Source: Paracoccaceae bacterium
GTDB taxonomy: Bacteria; Pseudomonadota; Alphaproteobacteria; Rhodobacterales; Rhodobacteraceae
NCBI GenBank assembly: GCA_013373325.1
Contig: JABXIA010000198.1
Span: 1-43,176 of the forward strand
Direction of reading: 5' to 3'
Length of the DNA stretch: 43,176 nucleotides
The position numbers and the translations under genes are program-made. The notes under the pieces were generated by a model. That model searched no databases. It was not told the origin of the DNA and saw only the letters and a program-made list of their open reading frames with translations. Below, one piece after another: positions 41,119 to 43,176 of the stretch (the first letter of the stretch is position 1; each line of letters opens with the position of its first letter).

Positions 41119-41965
41119 GATTTGAGGGGGAATGCGCCCGTACCACCCTATCCCGCCCGTCCAGGTCCGGCAGCACCGCGATGCCGCTGAAGCCCGCCGT
41201 CTCCAGCAGCGCGCTGACCGCCCGGCCCTGGGTCGGACCAATTTCCAGCAGCACCCGCCCGCCCGGTGCAAGATGCGCCGCCGCCTGTGCGGCGATCTGA
41301 CGGTAGGCACCCAGGCCGTCGCCACCATCTGTCAGCGCGATGCCCGGCTCATGCCCGCGCACCTCTGCCGACAGCCCGTCCATCTCTTCCAGCGCGATAT
41401 AAGGCGGGTTCGACACGATCAGGTCGAACTGCCCCTCGACCTTTTCAAACCAGTCGGATTGCTGAATATCGGCGCGCGCCTCCACCCTGTGCAGAACCGC
41501 GTTGGCGCTGGCCTGCAGGCAGGCGGCCTCGCTGATGTCGACGCCCAGCCCGGTAGCTTCTTGCTGCTCTGCCAGCAGGGTCACCAGAATACAGCCGGAG
41601 CCAATCCCCAGGTCCAGGATACGCACAAAAGGCTCCGCCAGCGCGGCCTCGATCAGGATCTCGGTCTCTGGCCGCGGATCCAGCACATCGCGCGAGACCT
41701 TGAACCGGCGCCCGTAAAACTCCCGCTCGCCGATCAAATGCGATACCGGAACCCGAACGGCCCGCAGGGAAATCAGCTGCTCATAGCGTTCGGCGATTTC
41801 CGGTGCCAGCTCCTCAGGCGCAATCAGCGTCACCCTGCTGGCCTCGATGCGCGCGGCATGGGCCAGCAGCACCCGCGCATCCCGGGCCGGATCCTGTACC
41901 CCGGCGGCCCGCAGCTTGGCTGTCGCTGCCGCCATTGCCTGTGCCGCGGTCTCTGCCATGCTCAC
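41108..41965 (-). CDS. prmC: Release factor glutamine methyltransferase
   Basis: This 285-residue protein has the N-terminal helical recognition domain and a SAM-dependent methyltransferase domain with [16 protein letters not shown] and the catalytic [12 protein letters not shown]. PrmC methylates the glutamine of the GGQ motif in release factors, and prfA sits directly upstream in the same unit. The GTG start overlaps the prfA stop; an ATG two codons later is also possible. Coupling of enzyme and substrate genes is the usual arrangement. Confidence 0.96.
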   Translation of the reverse strand: MSMAETAAQAMAAATAKLRAAGVQDPARDARVLLAHAARIEASRVTLIAPEELAPEIAERYEQLISLRAVRVPVSHLIGEREFYGRRFKVSRDVLDPRPETEILIEAALAEPFVRILDLGIGSGCILVTLLAEQQEATGLGVDISEAACLQASANAVLHRVEARADIQQSDWFEKVEGQFDLIVSNPPYIALEEMDGLSAEVRGHEPGIALTDGGDGLGAYRQIAAQAAAHLAPGGRVLLEIGPTQGRAVSALLETAGFSGIAVLPDLDGRDRVVRAHSPSNRGF

Positions 41966-43017
41966 TGCCCCATTTCCGCCAGAAGCCGCGCCTGATTGTC
42001 CGCGGTCAGCGCGTCGATGATCTCCTCCAGGTCGCCTCCCATCACCTGGTCCAGCTTATAAAGCGTCAGGTTGATGCGGTGGTCGGTCATCCGCCCCTGC
42101 GGGAAATTATAGGTCCTGATCCGCTCCGACCGGTCGCCGGATCCCACCTGGCTCGCGCGGTCGGCTGAGCGTTCGCTGTCGATCCTCTGCCGCTCCAGGT
42201 CATACAGCCGAGTCTTCAGCACCTGCATCGCGATCTCGCGGTTGCGGTGCTGGGATTTCTCTGACGAGGTCACGATCAGCCCGGTCGGCAAGTGGGTGAT
42301 CCGAACGGCCGAATCCGTGGTGTTCACATGCTGCCCGCCAGCGCCCGACGCGCGCATGGTGTCGATGCGGATGTCATTGGGGTCGATATGGATATCCACA
42401 TCCTCTGCCTCCGGCAGCACAGCAACTGTGGCCGCTGAGGTATGGATGCGCCCGCCGCTCTCGGTCGTTGGCACCCGCTGCACCCGGTGCACGCCGGATT
42501 CATACTTCAGCCGGGCAAAGACGTTGTCACCCTTGATATGGGCCACCACTTCCTTAATGCCGCCCAGCTCGGTCGCCTGCTCCTCGATGATGTCGAACTT
42601 CCAGCCCTGCCCCTCGGCATAGCGCTGGTACATGCGCAGCAGATCACCGGCAAAGAGCGCCGCCTCATCGCCACCGGTGCCGGGCCGGATTTCCAGCATC
42701 GCCGGGCGGCTGTCCGCCGCATCCTTGGGCAGCAGCGCCAGCTGCAGCGCGTGCTCCGCTTCCGGGATCGCCGCCTTCAGCGCCGGGATCTCCTCCGCGG
42801 CCAGATCCTTCATGTCCGGGTCCGCCAGCATCGCTTCCGCCTCTTCCAGATCGCTTTGCAGCTTGCGGTAGGCCGTCACCTGCTCCGCGACCGGACGCAG
42901 GTCAGAGTATTCCTTGGCCAGCGCGGCAATATCCCCGCCCCCGGCACCATCCGCCATTGCGGCTTCAAGATACTGAAACCGCTGCAGGATCTGTTCCAGC
43001 CGTTCTTCGGGAACCAT
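41962..43017 (-). CDS. prfA: Peptide chain release factor 1
   Basis: This 351-residue protein has the class I release factor layout. An N-terminal helical domain is followed by the codon-recognition region around [17 protein letters not shown], and then [25 protein letters not shown] with the GGQ that triggers peptide release. It reads UAA and UAG. The ATG at 43015-43017 starts [11 protein letters not shown]. It is the first gene of a prfA-prmC pair and is divergent from a secreted-protein gene. Confidence 0.98.
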   Translation of the reverse strand: MVPEERLEQILQRFQYLEAAMADGAGGGDIAALAKEYSDLRPVAEQVTAYRKLQSDLEEAEAMLADPDMKDLAAEEIPALKAAIPEAEHALQLALLPKDAADSRPAMLEIRPGTGGDEAALFAGDLLRMYQRYAEGQGWKFDIIEEQATELGGIKEVVAHIKGDNVFARLKYESGVHRVQRVPTTESGGRIHTSAATVAVLPEAEDVDIHIDPNDIRIDTMRASGAGGQHVNTTDSAVRITHLPTGLIVTSSEKSQHRNREIAMQVLKTRLYDLERQRIDSERSADRASQVGSGDRSERIRTYNFPQGRMTDHRINLTLYKLDQVMGGDLEEIIDALTADNQARLLAEMGQ

Positions 43018-43077
43018 GGGCGCGCCTATTGTTGTTCATGTTTTGGCCAAATGACCCCCATGTGATATGCTAGAGCC

Positions 43078-43176
43078 ATGCGACATGCCAGAGCCCTTAT
43101 TGCCACAATCCTTCTCCCCCTGCCCGGCCTGGGGCTGGCGGATGTTAAGGCACCCGGCGGCAAGACCATCGACTGC
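43078..43176 (+). CDS. N-terminal part of a secreted protein (runs off the window)
   Basis: The ATG at 43078 opens 33 codons to the window edge. The first 21 residues form a Sec signal peptide (MRHARALIATILLPLPGLGL), with probable cleavage before DVKAPGGKTIDC. I recall small secreted proteins beginning this way next to prfA in Rhodobacterales, but their function is unknown. It is divergent from prfA with 60 bases between starts. Confidence 0.6.
   Translation, partial: MRHARALIATILLPLPGLGLADVKAPGGKTIDC

Noticed and set aside
1-43176. CRISPR arrays, insertion sequences, prophage or gene-transfer-agent genes
   Set aside because: I found no regularly spaced repeats, no transposase or integrase reading frame, and no phage structural genes on either strand.

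Overview
The window looks like a chromosomal segment of a marine alphaproteobacterium of the Roseobacter group (Rhodobacteraceae, near Leisingera, Phaeobacter or Ruegeria). This rests on gene content and remembered family knowledge, not on a search. The pointers are an adjacent dmdC-dmdD pair for DMSP demethylation, an F1-ATPase zeta subunit (DUF1476), a split cobalamin-dependent methionine synthase with a DUF1638 protein, a TIGR02281 protease, DUF4167, GC-rich codons, and tRNA genes with encoded CCA.

Layout. 1-6977: purC, the zeta subunit, and a methionine module. The module is a homocysteine methyltransferase of the Bmt type, then acylphosphatase and a radical SAM protein on the opposite strand, then a corrinoid protein followed by DUF1638. 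After it come sufE and a lipoprotein. 7140-12633: a tiny membrane ORF, rnd, a 61-residue membrane protein, purM-purN, and a Tat-exported metallo-beta-lactamase-fold protein divergent from a LysR regulator. 12671-17790: the tRNA-rich accessory part, with tRNA-Ile2(CAU), an orphan lysine-rich helical protein, an EnvZ-like kinase without a partner regulator, a second MBL-fold hydrolase, and two identical tRNA-Asn genes bracketing a GntR/UTRA regulator. 17904-24713: dmdC-dmdD with a divergent AraC regulator, a cytochrome P450, a TfoX C-terminal-domain protein, YqaE/Pmp3, DUF4112 and ndk.

24912-30094: a secreted-protein gene broken by one in-frame stop, an ABC-F ATPase, marC, an aspartic protease, a globin with a well-placed FNR-type promoter, a CHAP-domain lipoprotein and holC. 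30101-39317: pepA, divergent from a tight outer-membrane and vitamin B6 operon, lptF-lptG-lptD-surA-pdxA, followed by rsmA. 39357-43176: a divergent PdxJ, DUF4167, prfA-prmC, and the start of a secreted protein that runs off the window.

Most genes are conserved housekeeping. The points most worth a second look are the split methionine synthase with DUF1638, the orphan helical protein beside tRNA-Ile2, the duplicated tRNA-Asn units around the GntR gene, the nonsense-interrupted secreted protein, the FNR-type globin promoter, an unannotated 32-residue membrane ORF, and a dispersed post-stop repeat. I saw no CRISPR array, insertion sequence, prophage or rRNA, and no gene-free stretch longer than 300 bases.
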